Positions 32,539-44,947 are shown, counted from the stretch's first letter. The stretch is 64,000 bases of DNA from Amycolatopsis solani (GCF_033441515.1 NZ_JAWQJT010000001.1:1488001-1552000); one strand, 5' to 3'. The notes: a model not told the origin generated them from the sequence alone. Made by a program: numbers and translations.

Positions 32539-34425
32539 GTGGCCGATTCTCCGCCGTTCACCCTCGCCGTCGTGGGCGCCGGACCCCGTGGGGTCGGCGT
32601 CCTCGAACGGCTCGGCGCCAACGCCGCGGAGCTGCTCGGCGGACGGCGGCTCGAGGTGCACCTGATCGACCCCTTCCCGCCCGGCCCCGGCCGCGTGTGG
32701 CGCTACGACCAGTCACCGCTCCTGCGCATGAACTCCATGCCCGAGGACGTCACGATGTACACCGACGAATCGGTGAAGATGACCGGCCCGGTCCGCCCCG
32801 GCCCGACGCTGCTCGACTGGGCGCGCCAGGTCCGCGACGGTGGTCTGGACGCCGAGGTCCCGCCCGACGTCGTCGCCGAACTCACCGCGCTCGACCCCTT
32901 CGACTTCCCCACCCGGCGCCTGCAGAGCGCCTACCTGACCTGGGTCTACCGGACGGTCGTCGAAGGCCTCCCCGACGGCGTCGACGTCGTCGAGCACGCC
33001 GCGCGGGCGGTCGGGGTGGACGGTTACACCGTCAGCCTGTCCGACGGGACGGCGCTGCGGGCGGACGCCGTCGTGTTCACCGTCGGGCACCTCGACGCGG
33101 AGCCGGACGACCGCGAGCGCGAGCTGGTGTCGTTCGCCGCGCGGCACGGGCTGGCCTACTACCCGGCCGGCTACACCGCCGACGTCGACTACGCCGCCAT
33201 CCCGCCCGGTGAAACCGTGCTGGTGCGCGGGTTCGGGCTGGCGTTCGTCGACCTGATGCTGCTGCTCACCGAGGGGCGCGGCGGCCGCTTCGAAGAGCTG
33301 GCCTGCGGCGGTCTCCGCTACCACCCGAGCGGCGCCGAGCCGATCCTGCACGTCGGCTCGCGGCGCGGTGTCCCGTACCACGCGAAGATCGGCTACCGGC
33401 CGCGCGGGAAACCGGCGCTGCTGCCCAGGTTCTTCGACGCCTACGCCATCGACGCGCTGGCCGGCACCCCCGGCGCGCTGGACTTCCGCACCGACGTCTG
33501 GCCGCTGATCGCGAAGGAACTGGCCTGGGGCTACTACAGCGAGCTGTTCACCGGCCACCCGGACCGCGTGCGCCTGGACTTCGTGGTGTTCGCCGACGCT
33601 TTCGCCGACCTGGCCTGGGATTCGCCGGGTATGCACGACCTCGTCGCGCGGGCCGTACCCGCCGAGGCGGACCGGCTCGACCTGGACCGCATCGACCGGC
33701 CGATGGCGGGCCGCGTGTTCGGCACGGCGGAGGAGTTCGGCAAAGAGCTGCGCGAATACATCGAGGGTGACCTCGCTCGCCGCGCGGATCAGGAGTTCAG
33801 CGCCGACCTCGGCGCCTTCACGGCGTTGCTCTCGGTGTACAGCCAGCTGCCCGCGTTGGTCCAAAAAGGACGGCTGGACGCGGCCTCCCAGGTGTCCGAC
33901 ATGGACGGCTGGTTCCACGGGTTCTTCTCCTACTACGCAAGCGGTCCGCCGCCGCGCCGCCTGGAGGAACTGCTGGCGCTGCACGACGCGGGGATCGTTT
34001 CGTTCGCGGGCGCGGACATGACGGTGACGGCGGCGGGCGGCACGTTCGTCTCGGTGAGCGCGAGCTTCCCGGGCACCGTCGAGGCCCGGACGCTCGTCGA
34101 GGCACGGCTGCCGGGTCCGAGCGTGACCCGCGCGGCCGACGGCCTGCTCCGCCAGCTGCGCGACGCGGGCGAACTGGCCGAAGAAACGGTGGCGGACCCG
34201 GTCACCGGCGCGCGCCTGCCGTCCGGTCGCATCCACACGCGCGTCTCGGATTCCCGCCTGCTCGACGGCGCCGGGCAGCCCCACCCGCACCGCTTCGCCG
34301 TGGGCCCGCACACGAGCGCCCGCTCGGCGGCGGCGTTCACGCGGCCGCGGACGAACGCCTTGTCCTTCCGCCAGAACGATTCCGTCGCACGCGAAATCCT
34401 GGCGCTGGTCAACCCGCCCAGCTGA
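32539..34425 (+). CDS. FAD/NAD(P)-binding protein (FAD_NAD-binding_9 type)
   Basis: The 628-residue flavoprotein begins with VVGAGPRGVGVLERL and contains PFPPGPGRVWR and LLRMNSMPEDVTMY, features of the large HydN/COG4529-like family with a Rossmann FAD domain. The reaction is unknown; relatives include N-hydroxylating-like oxygenases. A GTG at 32539 begins the conserved domain almost at once. It is divergent from the SsuD-like gene and overlaps the convergent glycosyltransferase gene by 17 bases. Confidence 0.82.
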   Translation: MADSPPFTLAVVGAGPRGVGVLERLGANAAELLGGRRLEVHLIDPFPPGPGRVWRYDQSPLLRMNSMPEDVTMYTDESVKMTGPVRPGPTLLDWARQVRDGGLDAEVPPDVVAELTALDPFDFPTRRLQSAYLTWVYRTVVEGLPDGVDVVEHAARAVGVDGYTVSLSDGTALRADAVVFTVGHLDAEPDDRERELVSFAARHGLAYYPAGYTADVDYAAIPPGETVLVRGFGLAFVDLMLLLTEGRGGRFEELACGGLRYHPSGAEPILHVGSRRGVPYHAKIGYRPRGKPALLPRFFDAYAIDALAGTPGALDFRTDVWPLIAKELAWGYYSELFTGHPDRVRLDFVVFADAFADLAWDSPGMHDLVARAVPAEADRLDLDRIDRPMAGRVFGTAEEFGKELREYIEGDLARRADQEFSADLGAFTALLSVYSQLPALVQKGRLDAASQVSDMDGWFHGFFSYYASGPPPRRLEELLALHDAGIVSFAGADMTVTAAGGTFVSVSASFPGTVEARTLVEARLPGPSVTRAADGLLRQLRDAGELAEETVADPVTGARLPSGRIHTRVSDSRLLDGAGQPHPHRFAVGPHTSARSAAAFTRPRTNALSFRQNDSVAREILALVNPPS

Positions 34426-35515
34426 CGATCTCGCCGAGAACCTGTTCGGGCGGCGGCATTTCCGCGATCTCGGCCGCGACGGCCAAGGCGATCTCGCGTG
34501 GCTTCGGGTCGTCGAGCAGGGTCCGGACCGCGGCTTCGATCGCGGGAAGCCGGACCGCGTCGCCCACCAGCGCCTTCGCCGCGCCGAGCGCTTCGAGGCT
34601 TTCCGCGTTGGCGAACTGGTCGGCGCCCTGGGGCAGCACCAGCTGCGGCAGGCCGGCGGCGAGCGAGGCGAGCACCGTGCCGGTGCCGCCGTGGTGGACG
34701 ACCAGGCCCGCGTGCGCGAGGACCTGCGCCTGCGGCACGAACCCGGTGGCCCGCACCCGATCCGGCAGCGGACCCAGCGCGGCCGGGTCGCCGGGACCGA
34801 GGGCCACCAGCACGTCGACGTCGAGCCGCGACAGCGCGGCGATCGTCCCGCGCAGCACGTCGGTCGCGCCGAAGACGACGGTGCCCAGCGTGAGGTAGAC
34901 GAAGCCGCCGGCCGGGAGCGGCGGCAGCGGGACGTCCGGGTCGTACGGCGTCGGGCGCATCCGGAACACCTTCGGCACGCCCGCGGTGCCCGGGTCGCGG
35001 AGGCGGTCGGGCCAGACGTCGACGCAGGCGTCGCCGAGCAGCGCGTCCGCGGGCAGCGTCCCCCAGAGCGGCCGCAGCCGATCGGCGGCGATCGCCAGCA
35101 CCTCCGGCGGCATGGACCGCCCGATCACGACCGAGACGGCGGGGACGCCCGCCCGGCGCGCGGCGATCGCGGTGCCGACGTCGCTCATTTCGTAGACCAC
35201 GAGGTCGGGGCGCAGCCGCGGGAGCAGCGGCGTCAGGTCGTCGAGCAGGGACTGCGGCAGCAGCTCGGCGAACATCGTGATGCCGACGTCGAGGAAACCC
35301 GCGTCCTCGCCGTGGCGCTTCTTCGCCTCGGCTTCGGCTTCGCTGATGGCGATGCCCGCGCGGTGGACCTCGAAACCGAGGTCGCGCACCTTCGGCACGA
35401 ACGCTTCACCGGTGCCGAAGACGACTTCGTGGCCGGCGGCCGCGGCCGCGTTCGCCAAGGGCAGCAAGGGGAACAGGTGGCCGTACGCCGGGCGGCACGT
35501 GAAGAGGATCCGCAC
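34409..35515 (-). CDS. Glycosyltransferase, GT1/MGT-like
   Basis: The 368-residue enzyme transfers a sugar from a nucleotide donor to a small acceptor. The acceptor-side start is MRILFTCRPAYGHLFPLLPLA, and the donor signature HHGGTGTVLASLAAGLPQLVLPQ followed by GADQFANAESL is near residue 280. Its style matches GT1 enzymes that glycosylate macrolides, but no biosynthetic cluster is nearby; xenobiotic detoxification is a simpler idea. Confidence 0.88.
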   Translation of the reverse strand: MRILFTCRPAYGHLFPLLPLANAAAAAGHEVVFGTGEAFVPKVRDLGFEVHRAGIAISEAEAEAKKRHGEDAGFLDVGITMFAELLPQSLLDDLTPLLPRLRPDLVVYEMSDVGTAIAARRAGVPAVSVVIGRSMPPEVLAIAADRLRPLWGTLPADALLGDACVDVWPDRLRDPGTAGVPKVFRMRPTPYDPDVPLPPLPAGGFVYLTLGTVVFGATDVLRGTIAALSRLDVDVLVALGPGDPAALGPLPDRVRATGFVPQAQVLAHAGLVVHHGGTGTVLASLAAGLPQLVLPQGADQFANAESLEALGAAKALVGDAVRLPAIEAAVRTLLDDPKPREIALAVAAEIAEMPPPEQVLGEIVSWAG

Positions 35516-35531
35516 CGCCCGAGCGTACCGC

Positions 35532-36425
35532 TCAGCCCTTGACCACCGGAGCGATTTGCTGCACCCACTGCTGTGGCGCGGACGTGCCGCCGGGCAGGGA
35601 GTTGAAGTACTCCCAGCCGTCGACGCCGCCGAAGTCGGAGTACTTCGAGATCAGGCTCCGGACGGTCGACTGCAGGGTCGACATGGCGACGTAACCACTG
35701 CAGTTGGCGGGGTTGGTGACGGTCCCGGCGACGACCTTGCTCGCCGGCACCACGCCGCGGCGGATGATGTTGTCGTAGCCGGAGGTGCTGCTCAGCGAGC
35801 CCCAGCCGCAGTAGAACTGGGCGTTGAACCAGGAGATCTGCGCTCCGCGCTCGCGGTAGAGCGTGTCGTAGTTCAGCCCGGAGAGGCCGCCCCCACCGCT
35901 GAGCTCGGTCGCGACCGGCGCCAGCGTGACGAGGAACGAGCTGCCGAAGTCGGCCCGCAGCGCGTCGATGACCTTGTTGAGCGCGGCGTTCGACATGTGC
36001 TCTTCGACGTCGAGGTCGATGCCGGAGAGCGAGTACGTCCGGATCAGGTTGCGCAGCAGGGGGTAGTAGGTGTCGAACTGCGTTTCGAGCCGCTGGAAAC
36101 TCCCCGCGGCGGCCCCGCCGACGAACGCGAGGACGTGCACGCCGCTGTTCTTGAGGGTGGCGAGGTCCTGCCACATCCGGGTGAACTTGGCGGCGTCCGG
36201 CGGATCGTCGTTGAGGTGCACGACGCTGTTGGCGTCGAGGTGGATCGCGCCGACGACGACGTCGGTGACACCGGTGCCCTGCAACGTGAGCGGTGAGACG
36301 TAGGCCGAGCCGTTGTAGATGGTCTGGTAGTAGACGACAACCCTGCGCCCGGCGGCGGCCGAAGCCGGCACCGCACCCGAAATCATCAGCACCAAGGCCA
36401 CGAAGGCCACACCGATCCTCCGCAT
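35532..36425 (-). CDS. Secreted GH18 glycoside hydrolase (chitinase/endo-beta-N-acetylglucosaminidase-like)
   Basis: The 297-residue protein has a signal peptide (about residues 1-24, ending ASAA) and a compact GH18 barrel with the active-site motif GIDLDVEE (DxxDxDxE type). It should cleave beta-1,4 GlcNAc linkages in chitin or glycoproteins. A DasR-type palindrome overlaps the start codon, as expected for GlcNAc-responsive genes. TATGGT ends seven bases before the ATG and could be a -10 box, so the transcript may be leaderless. An in-frame ATG at 36437 is an alternative start. Confidence 0.87.
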   Translation of the reverse strand: MRRIGVAFVALVLMISGAVPASAAAGRRVVVYYQTIYNGSAYVSPLTLQGTGVTDVVVGAIHLDANSVVHLNDDPPDAAKFTRMWQDLATLKNSGVHVLAFVGGAAAGSFQRLETQFDTYYPLLRNLIRTYSLSGIDLDVEEHMSNAALNKVIDALRADFGSSFLVTLAPVATELSGGGGLSGLNYDTLYRERGAQISWFNAQFYCGWGSLSSTSGYDNIIRRGVVPASKVVAGTVTNPANCSGYVAMSTLQSTVRSLISKYSDFGGVDGWEYFNSLPGGTSAPQQWVQQIAPVVKG

Positions 36426-36437
36426 GGTCCAGACCAT
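36424..36437. promoter_or_regulatory. DasR-type (dre) operator at the GH18 start
   Basis: ATGGTCCAGACCAT contains TGGTCCAGACCA, the reverse complement of the core TGGTCTGGACCA found upstream of nagA (14885). It overlaps the putative -10 box and start codon, an efficient place for repression. Confidence 0.75.
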
Positions 36438-36493
36438 ACGTCGCACAGTGCAGTGGGAAAAGCACTCACCGTCGATCCTGTCCGGTTTCTGTC

Positions 36494-38044
36494 TCAGCCC
36501 ACTTCCTGCGCCGAACGCCCGGGTATCGCCGCCAGCAGCTCCTTCGTGTACTCCGCCTCCGGGGCCTCCAGCACCCGCGCGGCCGGGCCCAGCTCCACCA
36601 GCGCCCCCACCCGCATCACGCCCACCTGGTCCGCCAGCTGCCGGACCACCGCCAGGTCGTGCGAGATGAACAGGTACGACAACCCCAGCGAAGACTGCAG
36701 TTCCGCCAGCAGCTCCAGGATCTGGGCCTGCACCGACACGTCCAGGGCCGACACCGGTTCGTCGCACACCACCAGGTCCGGGCGCAGGGCCAGCGCACGG
36801 GCGATCGCCACCCGCTGGCGCTGGCCGCCCGACAGCTCGGCCGGCTTGCGGCGGGCCACCGAGGCCGGCAGCGCCACCTGGTCGAGCAGCGAGGGCACCG
36901 AAGTGCGCGGGAGACCGAACGCCCGCAGCGGCTCCGCCACGACGTCCTCGATAGAGAACTTCGGGTTCAGGGACGCGTACGGGTTCTGGTACACGATCTG
37001 CATCCGCCGCCGCAGCCGGCGCAGTTCCTGGCCCGCGAGCGACGTGATGTCGGCGCCGTCGAAGGAGATCGAGCCCGCGGACGGGGTCTCCAAGCGCAGC
37101 ACCATGCGCGCGGTCGTCGACTTGCCCGAGCCCGATTCGCCCACCAGGGCCAGGGTCTGGCCGCGCGGGATGTCGAACGAAACGCCGTCGACCGCGCGGA
37201 TGCCGCCGTCGAACGTCTTCGCGAGGTCTCGCACTGAAACCAGCGGCTCGGCAGCGGGAGCCGGTGGGCGCGAAGGGCTGGACAAGCTCGGCGCCGCCGC
37301 GATCAGCTGCCGCGTGTACGGGTGCGTCGGCGTGCTGACCACCGACGAACCCTCCTCGACCACCGAACCGTCGGACAGCACCACGATCCGCGACGCGCGG
37401 TCGGCCGCGACGCCGAGGTCGTGCGTGATCAGCAGGATCGCCGTCCCGGACTCCGCCGCCAGCGAAGTGAGGTGGTCGAGGATCCGGCGCTGGACCGTGA
37501 CGTCCAGCGCCGACGTCGGCTCGTCCGCGATGATCAGCTTCGGCCGCCCGGCCAGCGCCGACGCGATCAGCACCCGCTGCCGCAAGCCGCCCGACAGCTG
37601 GTGCGGGTACTGGCGCGCCCGCACCGCGGGGTCGGGGACGCCGGCGCGCTCCAGCAGGGAAATCGCCTCCAGGGAAGCGGTGCGCCGGTCCGCCAGGCCG
37701 TGGATCTTCAGCACCTCCGCGACCTGGTCGCCGATGCGGTGCACCGGATTCAGCGACACCGCCGGGTCCTGCGGCACCAGCGCGATCTCGCGGCCGCGCA
37801 CCCCGCGCCACTGCTTGTCCGACAGCGCGAGCAGGTCGCGGCCGTCGAAGGTGATCGAGCCGCCGTCGACGCGGCCGCCGCGGGGCAGCAGGCCGATGGC
37901 CGCGTGGGCCGTGGTCGACTTGCCCGAGCCCGACTCGCCGACGACGGCGACCACTTCGCCCGCGTCGACATGCAGGCCGACGTCGCGGACGGCCGGCACC
38001 TTCCGGTACGACACCGCCAGGTCCGCAATCCGCAGCAGGGTCAT
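36494..38044 (-). CDS. Peptide-type ABC transporter ATP-binding protein with two fused ATPase domains
   Basis: The 516-residue protein joins the DppD- and DppF-like ATPases of an oligopeptide/nickel-type importer. Each half has Walker [11 protein letters not shown] (about residues 37 and 290), a signature ([24 protein letters not shown]) and Walker B ([22 protein letters not shown]). It starts in an ATGA overlap with the DppC-like permease gene. It is the last gene of the four-gene operon; 68 bases with a dre site separate it from GH18. Confidence 0.92.
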   Translation of the reverse strand: MTLLRIADLAVSYRKVPAVRDVGLHVDAGEVVAVVGESGSGKSTTAHAAIGLLPRGGRVDGGSITFDGRDLLALSDKQWRGVRGREIALVPQDPAVSLNPVHRIGDQVAEVLKIHGLADRRTASLEAISLLERAGVPDPAVRARQYPHQLSGGLRQRVLIASALAGRPKLIIADEPTSALDVTVQRRILDHLTSLAAESGTAILLITHDLGVAADRASRIVVLSDGSVVEEGSSVVSTPTHPYTRQLIAAAPSLSSPSRPPAPAAEPLVSVRDLAKTFDGGIRAVDGVSFDIPRGQTLALVGESGSGKSTTARMVLRLETPSAGSISFDGADITSLAGQELRRLRRRMQIVYQNPYASLNPKFSIEDVVAEPLRAFGLPRTSVPSLLDQVALPASVARRKPAELSGGQRQRVAIARALALRPDLVVCDEPVSALDVSVQAQILELLAELQSSLGLSYLFISHDLAVVRQLADQVGVMRVGALVELGPAARVLEAPEAEYTKELLAAIPGRSAQEVG

Positions 38045-38874
38045 CGGTCTCCTCCGTCCAGCGCGCGGGACAGCCGGTTCGCGGCGAGGACGACCGCCGC
38101 CACCGTCAGGCCCGGGAACGTCGTCATCCACCAGGCCGTGGCCAGGAAACTGCGGCCGCCCGCGACCAGCGAGCCCCACTCCGGCGTCGGCGGGGTCGCG
38201 CCGAAACCGAGGAAGCTCAGCGCCGACACCTCGAGCACCGCGGTGCCCAGCGTCAAGGTCGCCAGCGCGAGCACCGGGCCCGCCGCGTTCGGCAGGACGT
38301 GCCGCAGCAGCACGCCCGACCAGCGCACCCCGGAAGCCCGCGCGGCTTCGACGAACACGCCGTTGCGCACGCGGAGCACCTCCGCGCGCATGACCCGCGC
38401 GAAGGACGCCAGGTTCGCGATGCCGACGGCGATCGCGACGTTCGTCGTGCCGAAGCCCAGCGCCGTGACCAGGGCGAGCGACAGCAGGATCGGCGGGATG
38501 GCGAGGAAGACGTCGACGACCCGCATGATCGCGGTGTCCGCCCAGCCACCGCGGAACCCGGCCAGCAGGCCGAGCGCGGAGCCCGCCACCAGTGCCACGA
38601 GCACGGCGATCGCCGTCGCTCGCAGCGAGAGCGACGCCCCGTGGATCACGCGCGCGTAGACGTCACGGCCGGTTTCGTCGGTGCCGAACACGTGGTGCAA
38701 CGACGGCCCCTGCAGCCGTTCGGCCGGGACGCCGGCGATCGGGTCGTAGCCGGTCAGCAGCCCCGGCACGAAGGCCGCGAGCAGCACGAACGCGAGCACG
38801 ACCACCGCGAGCACCAGCCCGGGCGGAGCTTTCACGTGAAAGCTCCGCGTCGGGGTCTGGGCGAGGTCAACCAC
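38041..38874 (-). CDS. Peptide-type ABC transporter permease, DppC-like
   Basis: The 277-residue membrane protein has an N-terminal helix, then [24 protein letters not shown] and [21 protein letters not shown], the typical DppC cytoplasmic loop. The GTG at 38874 has GGAGG about eight bases upstream and overlaps the DppB-like gene. Residues about 11-16 (SFHVKAP) before the first membrane helix are coded by the family-A palindrome at 38823-38848, an insertion of repeat sequence in frame. Confidence 0.9.
   Translation of the reverse strand: MVDLAQTPTRSFHVKAPPGLVLAVVVLAFVLLAAFVPGLLTGYDPIAGVPAERLQGPSLHHVFGTDETGRDVYARVIHGASLSLRATAIAVLVALVAGSALGLLAGFRGGWADTAIMRVVDVFLAIPPILLSLALVTALGFGTTNVAIAVGIANLASFARVMRAEVLRVRNGVFVEAARASGVRWSGVLLRHVLPNAAGPVLALATLTLGTAVLEVSALSFLGFGATPPTPEWGSLVAGGRSFLATAWWMTTFPGLTVAAVVLAANRLSRALDGGDR
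38823..38848. repeat. Family-A palindrome within the DppC-like permease gene
   Basis: A perfect 26-base palindrome built around GCTTTCACGTGAAAGC, flanked by GCGGA and its complement. The same core occurs twice at 16983-17031. It is translated in frame just before the first membrane helix. Confidence 0.88.
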
Positions 38875-39820
38875 GGGCCACCTCCGGCGTCCGGGCGATG
38901 CGGGGGTCGAGCAGCGGGTAGAGCAGGTCGACGACCAGGTTGAGCACCACGAACACCAGCGCGGCCAGTACGATCACCGCCTGCACCACCGGCACGTCCT
39001 GCGCGGTGACGGCGGACGCGGTGATCCGGCCGACGCCGTCGCGCGAGAACACCGTCTCGGTGATCACCGAACCCGCGACCAGGTTGCCCGCGACGACCCC
39101 GGCGACGGTCAGTGTCGGCACGGCCGCGTTGCGCAGCAGGTGTCCGAAGTGGACGCGCCAGCGGCTCGCGCCCTTGGCCGCCGCGATCTCGGCGTACGGC
39201 TCTTCCTGTTGCGTGGCCAGGCTCTTCGCCAGCACCTGGCCGATGATCGCGCCGGTCGGCAGGGCCAGGGTGATCGCCGGCAGGAGCAGCGCGGCGAAGC
39301 CCTGCGTGCCCAGCGCGGGCAGCAGCCGCAGGCGGAACGAGAAGAACTGGATCAGCAGCAGTCCCACCCAGAACGGCGGCAGCGAGATCGCCAGCGACGG
39401 CAACGACAGCAGCGCCTGCCGCAGCCAGCGGAACCGCGTGAACGTGCCGAGGAGCGCCGTGCCGCCGCCGAACAGCACCGCGAACACGAGCGCCAGCCCG
39501 GTCACCGCGAGCGTCGGTGGCAGCGCCGTGACGACCATGTGCGTGGCGTCGTCACCGGTCGCGACGCTGCGCCCGAAGTCGCCGTGCAGCGCCGCGACCA
39601 GGCGGTTCAGGTACTGCACCGGCAAGGACGAGTCGAGGCCGTACTCCGCGCGGGCGGCGGCGACCTGCTCCGGCGTCATCGACGCCCCGGCCTCCCCGCC
39701 GGCGAGCTTCGCCGAAACGGCGTCACCCGGCAGCAGGTAGAGGATCAGGAACGACAGCGTGAACGCCGCCCACAGCACGAACACCGCCTGCCCGACGCGG
39801 CGGAGGAGGTACCGCCTCAC
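38867..39820 (-). CDS. Peptide-type ABC transporter permease, DppB-like
   Basis: The 317-residue protein has the DppB pattern: a start of RRVGQAVFVLWAAFTLSFLILYLLPGD, the region EYGLDSSLPVQYLNRL facing outside, and EPYAEIAAAKGASRWRVHFGHLLRN in the ATPase-contact loop. The GTG at 39820 forms a GTGA overlap with the binding-protein stop and is preferred to the GTG at 39829. Confidence 0.9.
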   Translation of the reverse strand: MRRYLLRRVGQAVFVLWAAFTLSFLILYLLPGDAVSAKLAGGEAGASMTPEQVAAARAEYGLDSSLPVQYLNRLVAALHGDFGRSVATGDDATHMVVTALPPTLAVTGLALVFAVLFGGGTALLGTFTRFRWLRQALLSLPSLAISLPPFWVGLLLIQFFSFRLRLLPALGTQGFAALLLPAITLALPTGAIIGQVLAKSLATQQEEPYAEIAAAKGASRWRVHFGHLLRNAAVPTLTVAGVVAGNLVAGSVITETVFSRDGVGRITASAVTAQDVPVVQAVIVLAALVFVVLNLVVDLLYPLLDPRIARTPEVARG

Positions 39821-41427
39821 GAGAGCCACGCGTCGAAGAGCTGCAGCCGTGACGACGCTTCGAAGTCGACGGCGTGCGCCTTCGAGCTCAGCGCGACCAC
39901 CTGCGTCAGCTCGAACACCGGAACCGCGTACGCGTGCTCGATGATCAGCTTCTGGGCCTCGTCGGCCGAGGGCTTGCGCTTCGCCGTGTCCACAGTGGAC
40001 GACTGGGCGTCCAGGGCGGCGTCCAGCGGGTTGCCCGGCGTCAGCTTGCTCCGGTTGCCCGCCTTGGTGGAGAACTGGCTGCGCAGGATGTCCGGGTCGG
40101 CCCGGGTGACGTTGTACCAGAGGAAGTCGTAGTTCCCGGACAGCTGGATCTGCGTGGTTTCGGCGGTGGTGTGCTGCTCGATCTTCAGGTCGAAGCCGAT
40201 CTTGCGCAGCTGCTGCTGGATCAGCTCCAGCGCGCTGCGGTTCTGGTTGAACACCGGCGAGAACACCACGGCCGCGCTCAGCCGCTGCCCGTTCTTGGTG
40301 CGGATCCCGTCCGCGCCGGGCACCCAGCCGTCGCCGTCGAGGAGCGCCGCCGCGCCCTTCTGGTCGTACGCGAGCTGCTGCGAAAGGTCACTGACCAGCG
40401 GCGTCGCCGAGCCGAGGATGCTCGTGGCGGCCTTGTAGTTCGGCGTCAGCACGGTGTTCACGACCTCGGTGCGGTCGACGCCCTTGAGCACGGCCTGGCG
40501 CACCTTCTCGTCGGCGAGCACCCCGCGGGTGGTGTTGGCGTGCAAGTTGAACACGACCCCGGGGTTGGGGCGGATGTTCTCGCTGAAGCCGTTGCCCTTG
40601 AACTGGGGCTCGTCGACCGGCTGGATGTCGGTGGCGGCGTCGAGCTGGCCGGAGGCGAGGCTGCCCGTGCGGACGCCGGGCTCGGGCACGATCTTGTAGT
40701 CGATCTTGTCGAGGTAGGCCTCGCCCTGGTGCTTGAACAGCGACGAGCCCCAGCCGTACCCCTTGCGCTTGGCCAGGACGATCTCCTGGTTCTGCTTCAG
40801 GCTTTCGAAGACGAACGGCCCGGAGCCGATGAGGCCGTTGCCCTGGCAGCGCTGCTCCGGCGTCTTCTTGAACGCGGCGGGCGCGAGGACGCCGAGCGAC
40901 ACCGTCGAGCTGGCCTGCAGGAACTGGGCGCTGGGCGCGGAAAAATCGAGGCGGACGGTCTGCGGGTCGACCACGCTGGAACCCTTGTACGCGGCGAGGT
41001 AGCCGTAACCGAGCTGGGCTTTCGTGCTGAGGGCCTTGATGCCGTCGAAGCTCGTCTTCACCGCGGCGGCGTCGACCGGGCTGCCGTCGGAGAACGTCGC
41101 GCCGGACCGCAGGTGGAAGGTGAACGCCGTCGAATCGGCGTTGCTCTCCCACTTCTCGGCGAGCCACGGCTTGATCTCGCCGGTCTTCGGGTCCTGGTCG
41201 GTGAGCGAGTCGACGAGCTGACGCGCGACGTTGATGGACGCGTTCGTGGCGACCTGCTGCGGGTCGAGGCAGTCGGGCGCGGACGAGATGCCGAGCCGGA
41301 GAACGCCACCGGCCTTCGGCGGGCCGGCGTCGGCGGCTTGCTCGGTGCCGGCGGCGGCGCAGGCGGTCAGGAGCACGGGCAGGGTGAGCAGGGCCGCGGC
41401 GTTGCGGGCGCGGAGAAGCAGGGACAC
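39817..41427 (-). CDS. Peptide-type ABC transporter substrate-binding lipoprotein (SBP family 5)
   Basis: The 536-residue lipoprotein has a signal peptide with lipobox LTAC (cysteine about residue 23) and the family-5 pattern: GISSAPDCLDPQQVATNASI, a TFHLRSGATFSDGSPV strand and NPGVVFNLHANTTRGVLADEKVRQAV. It delivers peptides or similar solutes to the permeases encoded next. The GTG start follows GGAGG. The substrate cannot be decided; a GH18 gene at the end of the operon region raises amino-sugar oligomers as a guess. Confidence 0.9.
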   Translation of the reverse strand: MSLLLRARNAAALLTLPVLLTACAAAGTEQAADAGPPKAGGVLRLGISSAPDCLDPQQVATNASINVARQLVDSLTDQDPKTGEIKPWLAEKWESNADSTAFTFHLRSGATFSDGSPVDAAAVKTSFDGIKALSTKAQLGYGYLAAYKGSSVVDPQTVRLDFSAPSAQFLQASSTVSLGVLAPAAFKKTPEQRCQGNGLIGSGPFVFESLKQNQEIVLAKRKGYGWGSSLFKHQGEAYLDKIDYKIVPEPGVRTGSLASGQLDAATDIQPVDEPQFKGNGFSENIRPNPGVVFNLHANTTRGVLADEKVRQAVLKGVDRTEVVNTVLTPNYKAATSILGSATPLVSDLSQQLAYDQKGAAALLDGDGWVPGADGIRTKNGQRLSAAVVFSPVFNQNRSALELIQQQLRKIGFDLKIEQHTTAETTQIQLSGNYDFLWYNVTRADPDILRSQFSTKAGNRSKLTPGNPLDAALDAQSSTVDTAKRKPSADEAQKLIIEHAYAVPVFELTQVVALSSKAHAVDFEASSRLQLFDAWLS

Positions 41428-41567
41428 CGGACGGCCTCCAGCGGGAGTGGTTGCGTCTTCAACCGGCGACGCTAATCTCGCACTGAAGGCCGTCCCAGCA
41501 GGCGAACGGCGATCCCATTCCCTGGCACCGCAAAGACTCCCCCTTGACTTCCGTTCGGCGCCGGTGG

Positions 41568-41611
41568 TCGTGAGTGTTTAGTCGGGTTAGAACCCGACTA
41601 AACACTCACGA
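41568..41611. terminator. Family-C palindrome, copy 2
   Basis: A perfect 21-bp stem with loop AG lies 19 bases past the HNH nuclease stop. It differs from copy 1 by a compensated pair (TTTAGTC/GACTAAA). It terminates the nuclease gene before the ABC operon promoter. Confidence 0.87.
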
Positions 41612-41629
41612 GGACGGGACCACAGCGGA

Positions 41630-42268
41630 TCAGCAGCGGCCCAGCATGTCGGTGAGGGCGCTCTTCTCGGCCGTGTTGATCGTCAGCTTGAACTTGTACT
41701 TCACCGCGACCCACATCTTCGCGTAGGTGCACCAGTAGCTCGTGAGCGGCGGCTTCCACTGGTCGGGCGACTTGTCGCCCTTCTCCTGGTTGACGTTGTC
41801 CGTCACGGCGATCAGCTGCGGGTCGGTGAGGTCGTTCGCGTACGCCTGGCGCTGCGCGGTCGTCCACGAAGACGCACCCGTGCGCCACGCGTCGGCCAGC
41901 GGCACGACGTGGTCGATGTCCACATCGGACGCCGCGGTCCAGGTCGCGCCGTCGTACGGGCTCTTCCAGCTGCCGGACGTCGCGGCGCAGTCGGAGCCGG
42001 TGACCACGTTCGTGCCGTCGCGCTTCAGCACCACTTCGCGGGTGTTGCAGCTGTTGCCCTGGTCGATCCAGTGCGGAAACTTGTCCCGGCTGTAGCCGGT
42101 CTGCGAACCGTCGGCCTTGACCGTGAGGGACGCGAGCTCGGACTTCGCCGTGGTCGCCGACGGGATGCCCGGCGGGGTGGCCTCCGCGACGCTGACCAGC
42201 GTCCCGGAGAGCACGGCGGTGGCCGCGAGAATGGTGAATGAATGACGAACAGCACGCCTGGTTGGCAT
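41630..42268 (-). CDS. Secreted HNH endonuclease family protein (DUF1524-like)
   Basis: The 212-residue protein has a signal peptide (ending near VAEATP, about residue 30) and a HNH-type nuclease domain with DIDHVVPLADAW, where the histidines bind metal or act in catalysis, and a downstream NVNQEKGDKSPDQW asparagine/lysine segment. Two cysteine pairs suit an exported protein. It probably degrades extracellular DNA for nutrients or competition. No immunity protein is adjacent. Confidence 0.85.
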   Translation of the reverse strand: MPTRRAVRHSFTILAATAVLSGTLVSVAEATPPGIPSATTAKSELASLTVKADGSQTGYSRDKFPHWIDQGNSCNTREVVLKRDGTNVVTGSDCAATSGSWKSPYDGATWTAASDVDIDHVVPLADAWRTGASSWTTAQRQAYANDLTDPQLIAVTDNVNQEKGDKSPDQWKPPLTSYWCTYAKMWVAVKYKFKLTINTAEKSALTDMLGRC

Positions 42269-42408
42269 TTTGCTGCCTCCGTGTCAGGTGTGGGGACAGC
42301 TAACCCTGATACACGGGAGTGGCGGGTGCAACACGTATAGGTGACATCTTGCTGTCCGTCGGTGAACGCAGTGGATTCCCACGCTCACTCGAACGTGAAA
42401 ATAGCAGG

Positions 42409-44947
<2,539 letters not shown>

